This document shows, piece by piece, positions 43,686 to 52,464 of a stretch of DNA of 64,000 nucleotides. The notes beneath the pieces were generated by a model. That model saw nothing but the letters and a program-made list of their open reading frames with translations, was not told where the DNA came from and ran no database searches. This DNA is from Pedobacter sp. Leaf176 (GTDB lineage Bacteria; Bacteroidota; Bacteroidia; Sphingobacteriales; Sphingobacteriaceae), in assembly GCF_001424305.1 (NCBI RefSeq), contig NZ_LMPD01000006.1, positions 327,285-391,284 on the forward strand, written 5' to 3'. The position numbers and the translations under genes are program-made. The first letter of the stretch is position 1; every line of letters begins with the position of its first letter.

Positions 43686-46064
43686 ATGAACAAAACTCCA
43701 AAAGCATTTCTGATTACCGACATCATTTGCCTTCCCCTGCTTCTGGTTTTTATGTTCTCGTTACCCACAAAACTTTTCAAATCTCCTACCTCTTACGTAA
43801 TAGAGGCCAGCAATGGAAATTTATTGAGCGCCGCAATCGCGAGCGATGGACAATGGCGATTCCCCGTTGCAGATTCTGTACCCGTTAAGTTTAAAAACTG
43901 CATCATTGCTTTTGAAGATAAACGCTTCTACAATCATTTCGGAATTGATTTTCTGGCCATGAGCCGGGCCATGCGGCAAAATTTTAAAGCCAGAAGTGTG
44001 GTTAGTGGTGGAAGTACCTTAACCATGCAGGTTATTCGCTTATCAAGAAAGCAGGACAGAAACATTTGGCAAAAATTATTAGAAGTGATTTTAGCTTTGA
44101 GAATGGAACTTAAATATTCAAAAGGAGAAATTATTGGTTTATATGCGGCTAATGCACCTTTCGGAAGTAATGTTGTCGGTTTAGAGGCAGCAAGCTGGCG
44201 CTATTATGGCCGCGATGCCAACACGTTATCCTGGGGGGAAATGGCAACTTTAGCGGTCCTTCCGAATAGTCCTTCGTTGGTGCATCCTGGAAAAAATTCA
44301 GCACGTTTAATTAAAAAGCGAAACGATTTACTAGATAAATTGGCAAAGCTAGATTATATCGACCAATCGACAGCGAACCTTTCAAAACTAGAACCTGTTC
44401 CCGGTAAACCTATGCCTCTGCCACAAAATGCGCCACATTTGTTAAACCGTTTTAAACTGGAAAGAACAGATCTCGAAATTAAGTCTACCCGAATACGGTC
44501 AACGCTGAATGAAGCCATTCAGCTAAAAGTAAATTCGATATTGAAACGGTACAATAACCGGTATAGGGCAAATGATATTAATAACATTTCAGCTTTAATT
44601 TTAGATGCAAAAACCGGACAGGTTGTAAGCTATGCGGGTAATATTTATCAACCTGAAAACGCCGCTTTAGAAAGCCATGTGGATATGATTAAGGCATCGA
44701 GAAGTCCGGGAAGTACGCTTAAACCATTGCTATATGCGAGTATGTTAAATGACGGCTTCCTTTTACCGCATACCCTGGTTCCGGACATACCTACTCAGAT
44801 CGCTGGCTATTCACCACAAAATTACGACCTGGGATACGATGGCGCCATTTCTGCCGATAAAGCTTTAAGTCGGTCGTTGAATATACCTGCGGTAAAAATG
44901 TTGCAGCAATACAAATACGAAAGATTTTACGATAAGCTTAAAAAGCTCGGAATCGGCACGCTGAATCAACCTGCCGACCATTATGGCTTGTCGCTCATTT
45001 TGGGCGGAAGTGAAGTAACCATGTGGGATTTGGCAAACACTTATATGGGTATGGTTCGAACCCTGAATCACTTCAATACCTACAAAGGTTTATACAACCT
45101 GGAAGATTACAAACAAGCTACCTATTTTGAGCGGGATAAAAATGAGAATAAAGATTATCAACGCAATTCATTTTTAGATCATGGTGCGATCTGGGCAACG
45201 TTCAATGCGATGGAAGAGGTTATGCGGCCAGGCGATGAAGGCTTATGGGAGCAATTTTCATCCTCACAAAGGGTTGCCTGGAAAACGGGTACCAGTTTCG
45301 GTTTTCGCGATGCCTGGGCCGTCGGATTAACACCAGATTATGTTGTATGTGTTTGGGTTGGCAATGCCGATGGTGAAGGCAGGCCTGGATTGGTTGGTAT
45401 TGAGGCTGCAGCGCCGGTTTTATTTGATATTTTCAGATTATTACCCAATGGAAAATGGTTTGAAACGCCGACGACAAAATTGAGAAAAATCAAGGTTTGT
45501 AAGCAAAGCGGCTATAAAGCGGGAGAAAATTGTCTGGAAATTATAGATGAGTTGGTTCCCTCCGCTGGAGAAAAAACTGTAGCATGTCCTTTTCACAAGT
45601 TGGTACATCTGGACAGAACCGGTACGTACCGGGTAACTGACCAATGTGAGAACGTAACCAGTATGCAACACAAAAGCTGGTTTATATTGCCTCCTGCGAT
45701 GGAATATTATTATAAAATAAAAAACAGTGATTACAAAAGCCTCCCTCCTTTTATGCCCGGATGTGAAAACGCCGGAGGAAACAGCGTAATGGAATTAATT
45801 TACCCTAAAAACGGTGCTGTTGTGTATATTCCATTGGAACTCGACGGAACACGTGGGAAAATTGTTTTAAATGCAGCACATAGAAATCAAAACGCTAAAA
45901 TTTACTGGCACATCGATAACGAATATATCGCCACAACCACAAATTTCCATCAGCTGGCCGTTAGTCCGGCACCGGGAAAACATACCCTAACACTGGTTGA
46001 CGAAAACGGTGAAAGGCTGGTTCAGTTTTTTAGCGTTCTGGATAAAGAAAAAAACAAAAAATAG
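43686..46064 (+). CDS. pbpC: Penicillin-binding protein 1C
   Basis: A 792-aa class A penicillin-binding protein. A short cytoplasmic tail and TM helix (about 8-27) lead to the glycosyltransferase 51 domain with E77 in EDKRFYNHFGID and GGSTLTMQ. The transpeptidase has SxxK as S343-T-L-K346, SxN in SRSLN and KTG at 533-535 (KTGTSFGFRDAW). A C-terminal BiPBP_C domain ends the protein (IYPKNGAVVYIPLELDG). It polymerises and cross-links peptidoglycan. PbpC usually sits next to the macroglobulin gene; here a RAYT and 13 REP copies lie between them, so it may rely on its own promoter among the REPs. Confidence 0.93.
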   Translation: MNKTPKAFLITDIICLPLLLVFMFSLPTKLFKSPTSYVIEASNGNLLSAAIASDGQWRFPVADSVPVKFKNCIIAFEDKRFYNHFGIDFLAMSRAMRQNFKARSVVSGGSTLTMQVIRLSRKQDRNIWQKLLEVILALRMELKYSKGEIIGLYAANAPFGSNVVGLEAASWRYYGRDANTLSWGEMATLAVLPNSPSLVHPGKNSARLIKKRNDLLDKLAKLDYIDQSTANLSKLEPVPGKPMPLPQNAPHLLNRFKLERTDLEIKSTRIRSTLNEAIQLKVNSILKRYNNRYRANDINNISALILDAKTGQVVSYAGNIYQPENAALESHVDMIKASRSPGSTLKPLLYASMLNDGFLLPHTLVPDIPTQIAGYSPQNYDLGYDGAISADKALSRSLNIPAVKMLQQYKYERFYDKLKKLGIGTLNQPADHYGLSLILGGSEVTMWDLANTYMGMVRTLNHFNTYKGLYNLEDYKQATYFERDKNENKDYQRNSFLDHGAIWATFNAMEEVMRPGDEGLWEQFSSSQRVAWKTGTSFGFRDAWAVGLTPDYVVCVWVGNADGEGRPGLVGIEAAAPVLFDIFRLLPNGKWFETPTTKLRKIKVCKQSGYKAGENCLEIIDELVPSAGEKTVACPFHKLVHLDRTGTYRVTDQCENVTSMQHKSWFILPPAMEYYYKIKNSDYKSLPPFMPGCENAGGNSVMELIYPKNGAVVYIPLELDGTRGKIVLNAAHRNQNAKIYWHIDNEYIATTTNFHQLAVSPAPGKHTLTLVDENGERLVQFFSVLDKEKNKK

Positions 46065-46138
46065 TTATTAATGATTAGCTATTCTATCCTTAGAACTCAG
46101 GGAAATTGCTTTTAAAACATTTGTAAACATTAATTAAT

Positions 46139-46198
46139 CACGGAAGCACAGAAATCACGGAGGAGGTTAAAATTTTCCGTGGTTTTCGTGCTTCCGTG
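46139..46198. terminator. Bidirectional hairpin between pbpC and alaS
   Basis: A long imperfect inverted repeat, with CACGGAAGCAC on the left and GTGCTTCCGTG on the right plus inner complementary segments, lies between the convergent stops. It may serve both genes. No strong T-run follows either arm, so it may instead be a relic palindrome. Confidence 0.6.
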
Positions 46199-46278
46199 GC
46201 AAACATAATGCTTAGGCATGCGCAGAAAGAGTAAGAATTACCAGAGAAAAGTTAAAAGCGATTTCCCTGATAGAGGGA

Positions 46279-48894
46279 TTACTGGACTATAAAATCTGAA
46301 GCCTTCTCTAACACAGCTTTTAAACCTGCAGGATTCTTACCGCCTGCAGTGGCATAAAATGGTTGTCCACCGCCACCGCCTTGAATTTCTTTACCCAATT
46401 CACGGACAATATTCGACGCATTCATCCCTTTTTTCACCAAATCATCAGAAAGCATAACGGTAATCCCAGGTTTACCATCAATTTCTGTTGTAAAAACTAG
46501 GAACAGGTTATCAATCATATCTTTCAGAGAAAAAGCAAGATTTTTAATCGCATCAGCACTCTGCAAATCAATATGTTTTGCAATAAGGTTTACACCATTT
46601 ATCCCGCGGACGTGGTGCACAATTTCATGTTTTAATATAGTTACGCGCTCTAAAGTGGATTTCTCAATCTCTTTCTTCAGTTTTGCATTTTCATCAAGCA
46701 AGGCCTGAACCGCTGCTGATAAATCCTTGGAACCGTTTAATAGTGTTTTCAAATGGCCGAGTTCTTTACGCTGGTCCAGGAAATACTGCTCCGCCTTATC
46801 GGCTGTAATGGCCTCGATTCTACGAACACCGGCAGCAACAGCACTTTCAGATACAATTTTGAAAGAACCTATTTGCCCGGTTGCTTTAACGTGTGTGCCA
46901 CCGCAAAGTTCTTTAGAGAAATGATCATCAAACGTAATCATACGCACGAAATCACCATATTTTTCGCCGAACAGCGCAGTTACGCCGCTTTCAATCGCAT
47001 CCTGGTAAGGCACATTACGCTGTTCCTTCAACTTAATGTTTTGCCTGATTTTCTGATTCACTATCACCTCAATCTGAGCCAGTTCCTCGTCGGTTACTTT
47101 CGCGAAGTGAGAAAAATCAAAACGTAAATAATCTGCATTTACCAAAGAACCTTTTTGGTTTACATGTTTGCCTAAAACTTGTTTTAATGCCGCATGTAAT
47201 AAGTGTGTCGCTGAATGGTTATCTTCCGTTAAAACCCTTTTATCTTCATCAACCACCGCCCAGAATTTTCCTTCCAGATTATCAGGAAGGATATCTGCAA
47301 AGTGAACGGTCAGGCCATTTTCTTTTTTTGTATCGGTAACATCTACCCAAAACTGGCGGCTATGGTCTTCTAAACGGCCGGTATCGCCAACCTGACCACC
47401 ACTTTCTGCATAAAAAGGGGTTTGACGCAAAACGATTTGATATTGCTCTTTTCCTTTTGCTTTAACTCTACGGTATTTTAATATCTCGGTTTCAACTTCC
47501 AGATCATCATAACCTACAAATTCACTTTGCTCATCGGCATTTACGATGATCCAATCGCCCGTATCAATGGCTGTAGCGGCGCGGCTATCATCTTTCTGTT
47601 TCTTAAGGGCTTGCTCATACCCAGCTATATCAACACTCCAACCCTTTTCCCTGGCCATCAATTCAGTCAAATCGATTGGAAAACCAAATGTATCTGATAA
47701 TTCGAAAGCGAAACTGCCCTCCACCAGGTTATTGGTCGCCTGATATTTTTCGAAACGTTGAATACCAGTAGACAAAGTCCGTAAAAACGAAACCTCCTCT
47801 TCTAAAACAACTTTTTGAACAAAATCCTGCTGTGAAATCAATTCATCGAAAACACCTTTAAACTGTTCGGCCAATAAGGGAACCAACTGGTTTAAAAACG
47901 GCTCTTTAAAATTTAAGAAAGTGTAGGCGTAACGTACGGCGCGGCGTAAAATCCTGCGGATAACATAACCCGCCTTGTTGTTTGATGGCAGTTGTCCATC
48001 TGCAATTACAAAGGAAATCGCCCGGATGTGATCGGCCATAACACGCATTGCGATGTCGGTTTTCTCATCAGCACCATATTTGATTCCTGATTTTTCTGCA
48101 ATGAACTGAATCATTGGCTGAAAAACATCCGTATCATAATTAGAAGTATGCTCTTGCAAAACCCTCACCAGACGTTCGAATCCCATTCCGGTATCCACAT
48201 GTTTTGCCGGTAGACTTTGCAGCGACCCATCTTTCAAACGGTTAAACTGCATAAATACGTTATTCCATATTTCGATAACCTGCGGATGGTCTGCATTCAC
48301 CAAAGTGGCGCCCTCAATCAGGGCCTTTTCTTCATCAGTGCGGCAATCTACATGGATTTCAGAGCATGGGCCACAAGGACCAGTATCACCCATTTCCCAG
48401 AAGTTGTCTTTTTTATTCCCAGGTAAGATATGGCTTTCGTCAATATATTGTTTCCAGAGATCATAAGCTTCCTGGTCTTTCTCCAGCCCTTCTTTCTCAT
48501 CACCTTCAAAGTAGGTAACATATAATTTATCCTTCGGTATTTTATAAACCTCCGTCAGTAATTCCCAGCTCCAGGCAATGGCTTCTTTCTTAAAATAATC
48601 ACCAAAACTCCAGTTGCCTAACATTTCGAACATCGTATGGTGGTAGGTATCGATACCCACTTCTTCCAAATCATTGTGTTTTCCGGATACGCGCAAGCAG
48701 CGTTGGGTATCCGTAACACGCGCATATTTAATGGCGGCCTCCCCCAGAAACAAATCTTTAAACTGGTTCATTCCTGCATTGGTGAACATAAGCGTCGGAT
48801 CGTTTTTTACAACAATCGGCGCCGACGGAACAATATGATGTTGTTTCTGTTCGAAAAAATTAAGGAACGCTTGTCTTATTTCTTTAGCTGTCAT
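46279..48894 (-). CDS. alaS: Alanyl-tRNA synthetase
   Basis: An 871-aa class II synthetase, full length. The aminoacylation domain starts IRQAFLNFFEQKQHHIVPSAP and has PTLMFTNAGMNQFKD and the DTGPCGPCSEIH loop. The editing domain holds the zinc-binding residues H560 and H564 (HSATH) and C664 and H668 (CGGTH). The C-terminal C-Ala domain ends with QGGGGGQPFYATAGGK. It charges tRNA-Ala and clears mischarged Ser and Gly. It is divergent from the merR gene across 115 bases. Confidence 0.98.
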   Translation of the reverse strand: MTAKEIRQAFLNFFEQKQHHIVPSAPIVVKNDPTLMFTNAGMNQFKDLFLGEAAIKYARVTDTQRCLRVSGKHNDLEEVGIDTYHHTMFEMLGNWSFGDYFKKEAIAWSWELLTEVYKIPKDKLYVTYFEGDEKEGLEKDQEAYDLWKQYIDESHILPGNKKDNFWEMGDTGPCGPCSEIHVDCRTDEEKALIEGATLVNADHPQVIEIWNNVFMQFNRLKDGSLQSLPAKHVDTGMGFERLVRVLQEHTSNYDTDVFQPMIQFIAEKSGIKYGADEKTDIAMRVMADHIRAISFVIADGQLPSNNKAGYVIRRILRRAVRYAYTFLNFKEPFLNQLVPLLAEQFKGVFDELISQQDFVQKVVLEEEVSFLRTLSTGIQRFEKYQATNNLVEGSFAFELSDTFGFPIDLTELMAREKGWSVDIAGYEQALKKQKDDSRAATAIDTGDWIIVNADEQSEFVGYDDLEVETEILKYRRVKAKGKEQYQIVLRQTPFYAESGGQVGDTGRLEDHSRQFWVDVTDTKKENGLTVHFADILPDNLEGKFWAVVDEDKRVLTEDNHSATHLLHAALKQVLGKHVNQKGSLVNADYLRFDFSHFAKVTDEELAQIEVIVNQKIRQNIKLKEQRNVPYQDAIESGVTALFGEKYGDFVRMITFDDHFSKELCGGTHVKATGQIGSFKIVSESAVAAGVRRIEAITADKAEQYFLDQRKELGHLKTLLNGSKDLSAAVQALLDENAKLKKEIEKSTLERVTILKHEIVHHVRGINGVNLIAKHIDLQSADAIKNLAFSLKDMIDNLFLVFTTEIDGKPGITVMLSDDLVKKGMNASNIVRELGKEIQGGGGGQPFYATAGGKNPAGLKAVLEKASDFIVQ

Positions 48895-48913
48895 TATTTT
48901 AGTATTGGAGGAA

Positions 48914-48921
48914 CAAAATTA
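48914..48921 (-). promoter_or_regulatory. Candidate alaS promoter -7 element
   Basis: The minus strand reads TAATTTTG, an exact match to the Bacteroidota TAnnTTTG element, ending 20 bases before the alaS start. No clear TTTG at -33 is seen. Confidence 0.45.
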
Positions 48922-48954
48922 AAATTTTATTACGTTAATCAGGAAAAAACCCGC

Positions 48955-48962
48955 TACATTTG
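48955..48962 (+). promoter_or_regulatory. Candidate merR promoter -7 element
   Basis: TACATTTG matches the Bacteroidota TAnnTTTG consensus exactly and sits 47 bases before the merR ATG. The expected upstream TTTG is only partly present in the A+T-rich stretch near 48927. Confidence 0.5.
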
Positions 48963-49009
48963 AATACTTTAGTTAACCGTTGTAAAACCCTAATAATCAA
49001 TCACAACTT

Positions 49010-49345
49010 ATGCCGTATAAAGAAAGAGACATCAACAAAATGTACTATACCATGGGCGAAGTGACTGAAATGTTTAATGTAAACGCATCCCAAATCCGTT
49101 TTTACGAAAAGGAATTCGACATACTTCAACCTAAGAAAAACAAAAAAGGCAACCGCCTATTCACTCCCGAAGACATCGAAAATTTAAAGATAATCTTCAA
49201 CCTGGTTGATGAAAAAGGTTTTACTTTAAAAGGTGCGAAAGATTATCTGAAAAATAATAAAGGCGATGTTAAGGAGAACCAAAAAATCATTGATTCGCTG
49301 GAAAAACTAAAAGGGTTTTTAGTCAATTTGGCACAAGAGTTATAA
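49010..49345 (+). CDS. MerR-family transcriptional regulator
   Basis: A 111-aa protein consisting almost only of the MerR DNA-binding domain: YTMGEVTEMFNVNASQIRFYEKEF (helix-turn-helix, about residues 13-36), then NRLFTPEDIENLKIIFNLVDEKGFTLKGAKDYL. The effector domain is missing, as in many short MerR proteins of this phylum; ligand-sensing Cys residues are absent. Divergent from alaS. Its targets are unknown. Confidence 0.93.
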   Translation: MPYKERDINKMYYTMGEVTEMFNVNASQIRFYEKEFDILQPKKNKKGNRLFTPEDIENLKIIFNLVDEKGFTLKGAKDYLKNNKGDVKENQKIIDSLEKLKGFLVNLAQEL

Positions 49346-49456
49346 ACACAATTTAATCTAATATCGTTTCCGGCTAAATATCGGCTTAACAAAGTTAAAT
49401 TTCATCTTTTATTGCAATCGCAAAAAAATTACCTTGGTCAATCAAATTCAACTAAG

Positions 49457-51550
49457 ATGATTTTTTGTTATAAAGCGATTTATACATCAGTTCTACTGAT
49501 TTCTCTCACTTCATTGACTTTCGCACAAGGCACTTTGGCCGATTACCAGCGTGCAGAAAAATTCAACGGCGAATTTCAAAATAAGATTTATTATACGCCT
49601 AAGGATATTTCTTTCAATAAGGAGGACAAGACTTTTACTTATTCAATAATAACACCAAAAGGGATTAAATATAAGTCTGTTAACCCTAATACGCTGGAAG
49701 TTATTACCATTGACCAGCTAAAAAATATCACTCAAATATCTAATGGAAATAGACGCGATTGGCTGCGTAATGAACAAAAGGAAATTACCTCTCCTGATGG
49801 CAAATGGATTGCTTACATCAAAGAATATAATGTTTTTATTAAATCAGCCGATAAAAATATAGGTATACAACTCAGCTTTGATGGTACGAAAGGCAATGCT
49901 TATGCCGACGACCTGAAGTGGGCACCGGACTCTAAAAATCTGGCTACTTTTAAAATTACGCCAGGCGTTGAACGTACTTTATATTTAATTGAAAGCTCGC
50001 CAGCTACACAGGTACAGCCTATCCTGCAAACCAGGAATTACCCTAAGCCAGGCGATGTATTGGAGCAGCGGCAACCTGCACTTTTTGACATCGGAAACAA
50101 AAAGCAAATTCCCATTGATTTAAACAAAACCCAAAACCAGTATTACGTAACCAATATCGTTTGGCGTAAAGACAGCCGTGCCTATACCTTTGAATACAAT
50201 CAACGTGGACACCAGGTTTACGCAGTTATGGAGGTTGATAGAAAAGGTAATATCAAGGAAATCGCTGGAGACCACAGCAACACGTATTTTATGTATTACG
50301 CCAAAAAGTACCGCTTTGATGTAAACGACGGCGAAGCAACAATCTGGATGAGTGAACGCGATGGCTGGAATCATTTGTATTTATACGATTCTAATGGCAA
50401 AATGAAAAACCAGATAACAAAAGGCGATTGGGTGGTCAAAAAAGTAATTTATGTTGATGAGAAAGCTAAAACGATCATTTTTGAAGGCAACGGAATGGAG
50501 CGTGGCCAGGACCCCTATTTAGTTCAATATTATAAAATCGGTTTAGACGGCAAAGGTTTGGTAAAATTAACGACTGAAAATGGCAATCATAGTGCTGTTT
50601 TTAATGATGATTATAGTACATTCATTGATACCTATTCGCGCATAGATAAAACATCGGTTACCGTGCTACGTGATGCGAAAACAGGCAAAATCCTGAAGGA
50701 AATCGAGAAAAGCAATGCTGATGAATTATTAAAAACCGGCTGGAAATTACCCGAGGTTTTTACCGCGAAGGCGCGTGATGGCAAAACCGATATCTGGGGG
50801 ATGGTTATACGCCCGAGCAATTTCGATCCGGCTAAAAAATACCCGGTTATAGAATACATTTACGCAGGCCCACATGATAGTTTTGTACCTAAAAACTTTG
50901 TGAATGACATCAGACCAGCATTACACGAGCTTGCAGAATTAGGCTTTATTGTCGTGCAATGTGATGGTATGGGCACTTCCAACCGTTCGAAAGCATTTCA
51001 GGACGTGAGCTATAAAAATCTGAAAGACGGTGGTTTTACTGACAGGATTTTATGGATAAAAGCATTGGCAAAAAAATACAATTACCTGGACATAACCAGG
51101 GTTGGAATTTTTGGAAACTCGGCAGGCGGTCAAAATTCTTTGGCAGCCTTACTATTTCACCCCGAATTTTATAAGGTTGCAGTTTCCTCTTCTGGTTGCC
51201 ATGATAACAGGATGGATAAAATATCATGGAATGAGCAGTTTATGGGCATATTAGGCCCTCATTATGCGGAAAATAGCAATGTGGATAATGCCTGGCGATT
51301 GCAAGGCAAATTACTTTTAATTTTAGGCGAACTTGATGATAATGTCGACCCATCTTCAACCTATCAGGTAATCAACCAATTAATAAAGCACAATAAAAAT
51401 TTTGATTTTCTTTTTGTACCCGGGATGAAACATTCATTAGGCGGCGATTACGGCGAACACAAACGCAGGGACTTCTTTGTAAAGCATTTATTAGGTGTCG
51501 ATCCACCAGAGTGGAATTGGAAACCAGGTGTCACAATACCTAAATCTTAA
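49457..51550 (+). CDS. Secreted S9-family prolyl oligopeptidase
   Basis: A 697-aa serine peptidase (start ATG 49457, since the following MIFCYKAIYTSVLLISLTSL is a proper signal; the TTG 15 codons upstream is not). An N-terminal DPPIV-like propeller (about 30-430) precedes the hydrolase domain. The catalytic triad candidates are S555 in FGNSAGGQ, Asp in GELDDNVDP and His in GMKHSLGGD. It likely cleaves dipeptides after Pro or similar in the periplasm. No operon partner is close. Confidence 0.93.
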   Translation: MIFCYKAIYTSVLLISLTSLTFAQGTLADYQRAEKFNGEFQNKIYYTPKDISFNKEDKTFTYSIITPKGIKYKSVNPNTLEVITIDQLKNITQISNGNRRDWLRNEQKEITSPDGKWIAYIKEYNVFIKSADKNIGIQLSFDGTKGNAYADDLKWAPDSKNLATFKITPGVERTLYLIESSPATQVQPILQTRNYPKPGDVLEQRQPALFDIGNKKQIPIDLNKTQNQYYVTNIVWRKDSRAYTFEYNQRGHQVYAVMEVDRKGNIKEIAGDHSNTYFMYYAKKYRFDVNDGEATIWMSERDGWNHLYLYDSNGKMKNQITKGDWVVKKVIYVDEKAKTIIFEGNGMERGQDPYLVQYYKIGLDGKGLVKLTTENGNHSAVFNDDYSTFIDTYSRIDKTSVTVLRDAKTGKILKEIEKSNADELLKTGWKLPEVFTAKARDGKTDIWGMVIRPSNFDPAKKYPVIEYIYAGPHDSFVPKNFVNDIRPALHELAELGFIVVQCDGMGTSNRSKAFQDVSYKNLKDGGFTDRILWIKALAKKYNYLDITRVGIFGNSAGGQNSLAALLFHPEFYKVAVSSSGCHDNRMDKISWNEQFMGILGPHYAENSNVDNAWRLQGKLLLILGELDDNVDPSSTYQVINQLIKHNKNFDFLFVPGMKHSLGGDYGEHKRRDFFVKHLLGVDPPEWNWKPGVTIPKS

Positions 51551-51663
51551 TTTCAGAAATTTAAACGATTTTTCTTCTTAAGCATTTAAAAAATGTAAAT
51601 AATTTTCCTACATTAGATAAAGTAACAATCACCCTATTTTTTTTAACTGGTTAAACCCTTTTT

Positions 51664-52464
51664 ATGAAAATATGGAATGTATTGTTAATCTCCCTCAGCC
51701 CCGTTTATTTATTTGCTCAAAACAATTTGGGCCCCAGGCTTACCGCTATGGGGAACAATGGCGCAGCAGTAACCGATGTATGGGCCATTCAGTCTAACCC
51801 TTCAGCGATTTGTGATTTTAAAACGCCCGCTATCTCCATTAGCTACATCAAACACCTTTTTAGTGATGAAGTCAGCACTCAAGCACTAGCCGCTGTCGTT
51901 CCATTTAAAAACAACTCTTTTGGTGCTGGTTTTCAACGGTATGGACTTCCTGAATACCAGGAAAATAAAATCAGTTTTGCCTATGCAAAGAAGTTTGGAA
52001 AAAATCTTTCATTTGGTTTAAACATAAATTACCATCAATTAAAAATTGAAAATTATGGTTCATCAACAGGTTTTTCGGTGGACGTTGGTGCATTTTTCCA
52101 ATTTTTAAATCATTTTGCTGTAGGCGCTTTTGTCAGTAATCCCTTTAAGCAAAAATTCAGTAACGTTGAAATTTTAACAGAGATACCACCTTCATATAAT
52201 ATCGGAACTAGTTTCTCTGCATCAGACAAGCTCATAATCGCAACTACTGTCAGCAAAATCATCAATCATGCCATTGATGTCAGTCTAGGAATCGATTACA
52301 AAATCATTGATTTACTCAGTTTGCGTGGCGGTTTAAGTGTAAAGCCATTTAAACAATATGCCGGTTTTGGTTTGAACTACAGGAAATTTCTATTGGATAT
52401 GGCAACTACTTACGATGCCAATCTTGGTTACGCGCCTCAAATTGGAATTGGTTATGCATTTTAA
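51664..52464 (+). CDS. PorV/PorQ-like outer-membrane barrel protein
   Basis: A 266-aa protein with a signal peptide (MKIWNVLLISLSPVYLFAQ) followed by the motif RLTAMGNNGAAVTDVWAIQSNPSAI, typical of the PorV/PorQ/FadL-like barrels of Bacteroidota, and many amphipathic strands ending with aromatic F (GIGYAF). PorV takes part in type IX secretion; PorQ-like relatives vary in role, so a specific role is not claimed. The downstream HhH-barrel gene overlaps its last 11 bases, pointing to a joint transcript and perhaps a joint function. Confidence 0.8.
   Translation: MKIWNVLLISLSPVYLFAQNNLGPRLTAMGNNGAAVTDVWAIQSNPSAICDFKTPAISISYIKHLFSDEVSTQALAAVVPFKNNSFGAGFQRYGLPEYQENKISFAYAKKFGKNLSFGLNINYHQLKIENYGSSTGFSVDVGAFFQFLNHFAVGAFVSNPFKQKFSNVEILTEIPPSYNIGTSFSASDKLIIATTVSKIINHAIDVSLGIDYKIIDLLSLRGGLSVKPFKQYAGFGLNYRKFLLDMATTYDANLGYAPQIGIGYAF

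Noticed and set aside
43523..43780. 85-aa minus-strand frame across REPs
   Set aside because: It spans two palindromes and the pbpC start on the other strand; its peptide has no protein-like pattern.
46753..47127. 124-aa plus-strand frame opposite alaS
   Set aside because: Antisense to the editing domain of alanyl-tRNA synthetase; no family pattern.
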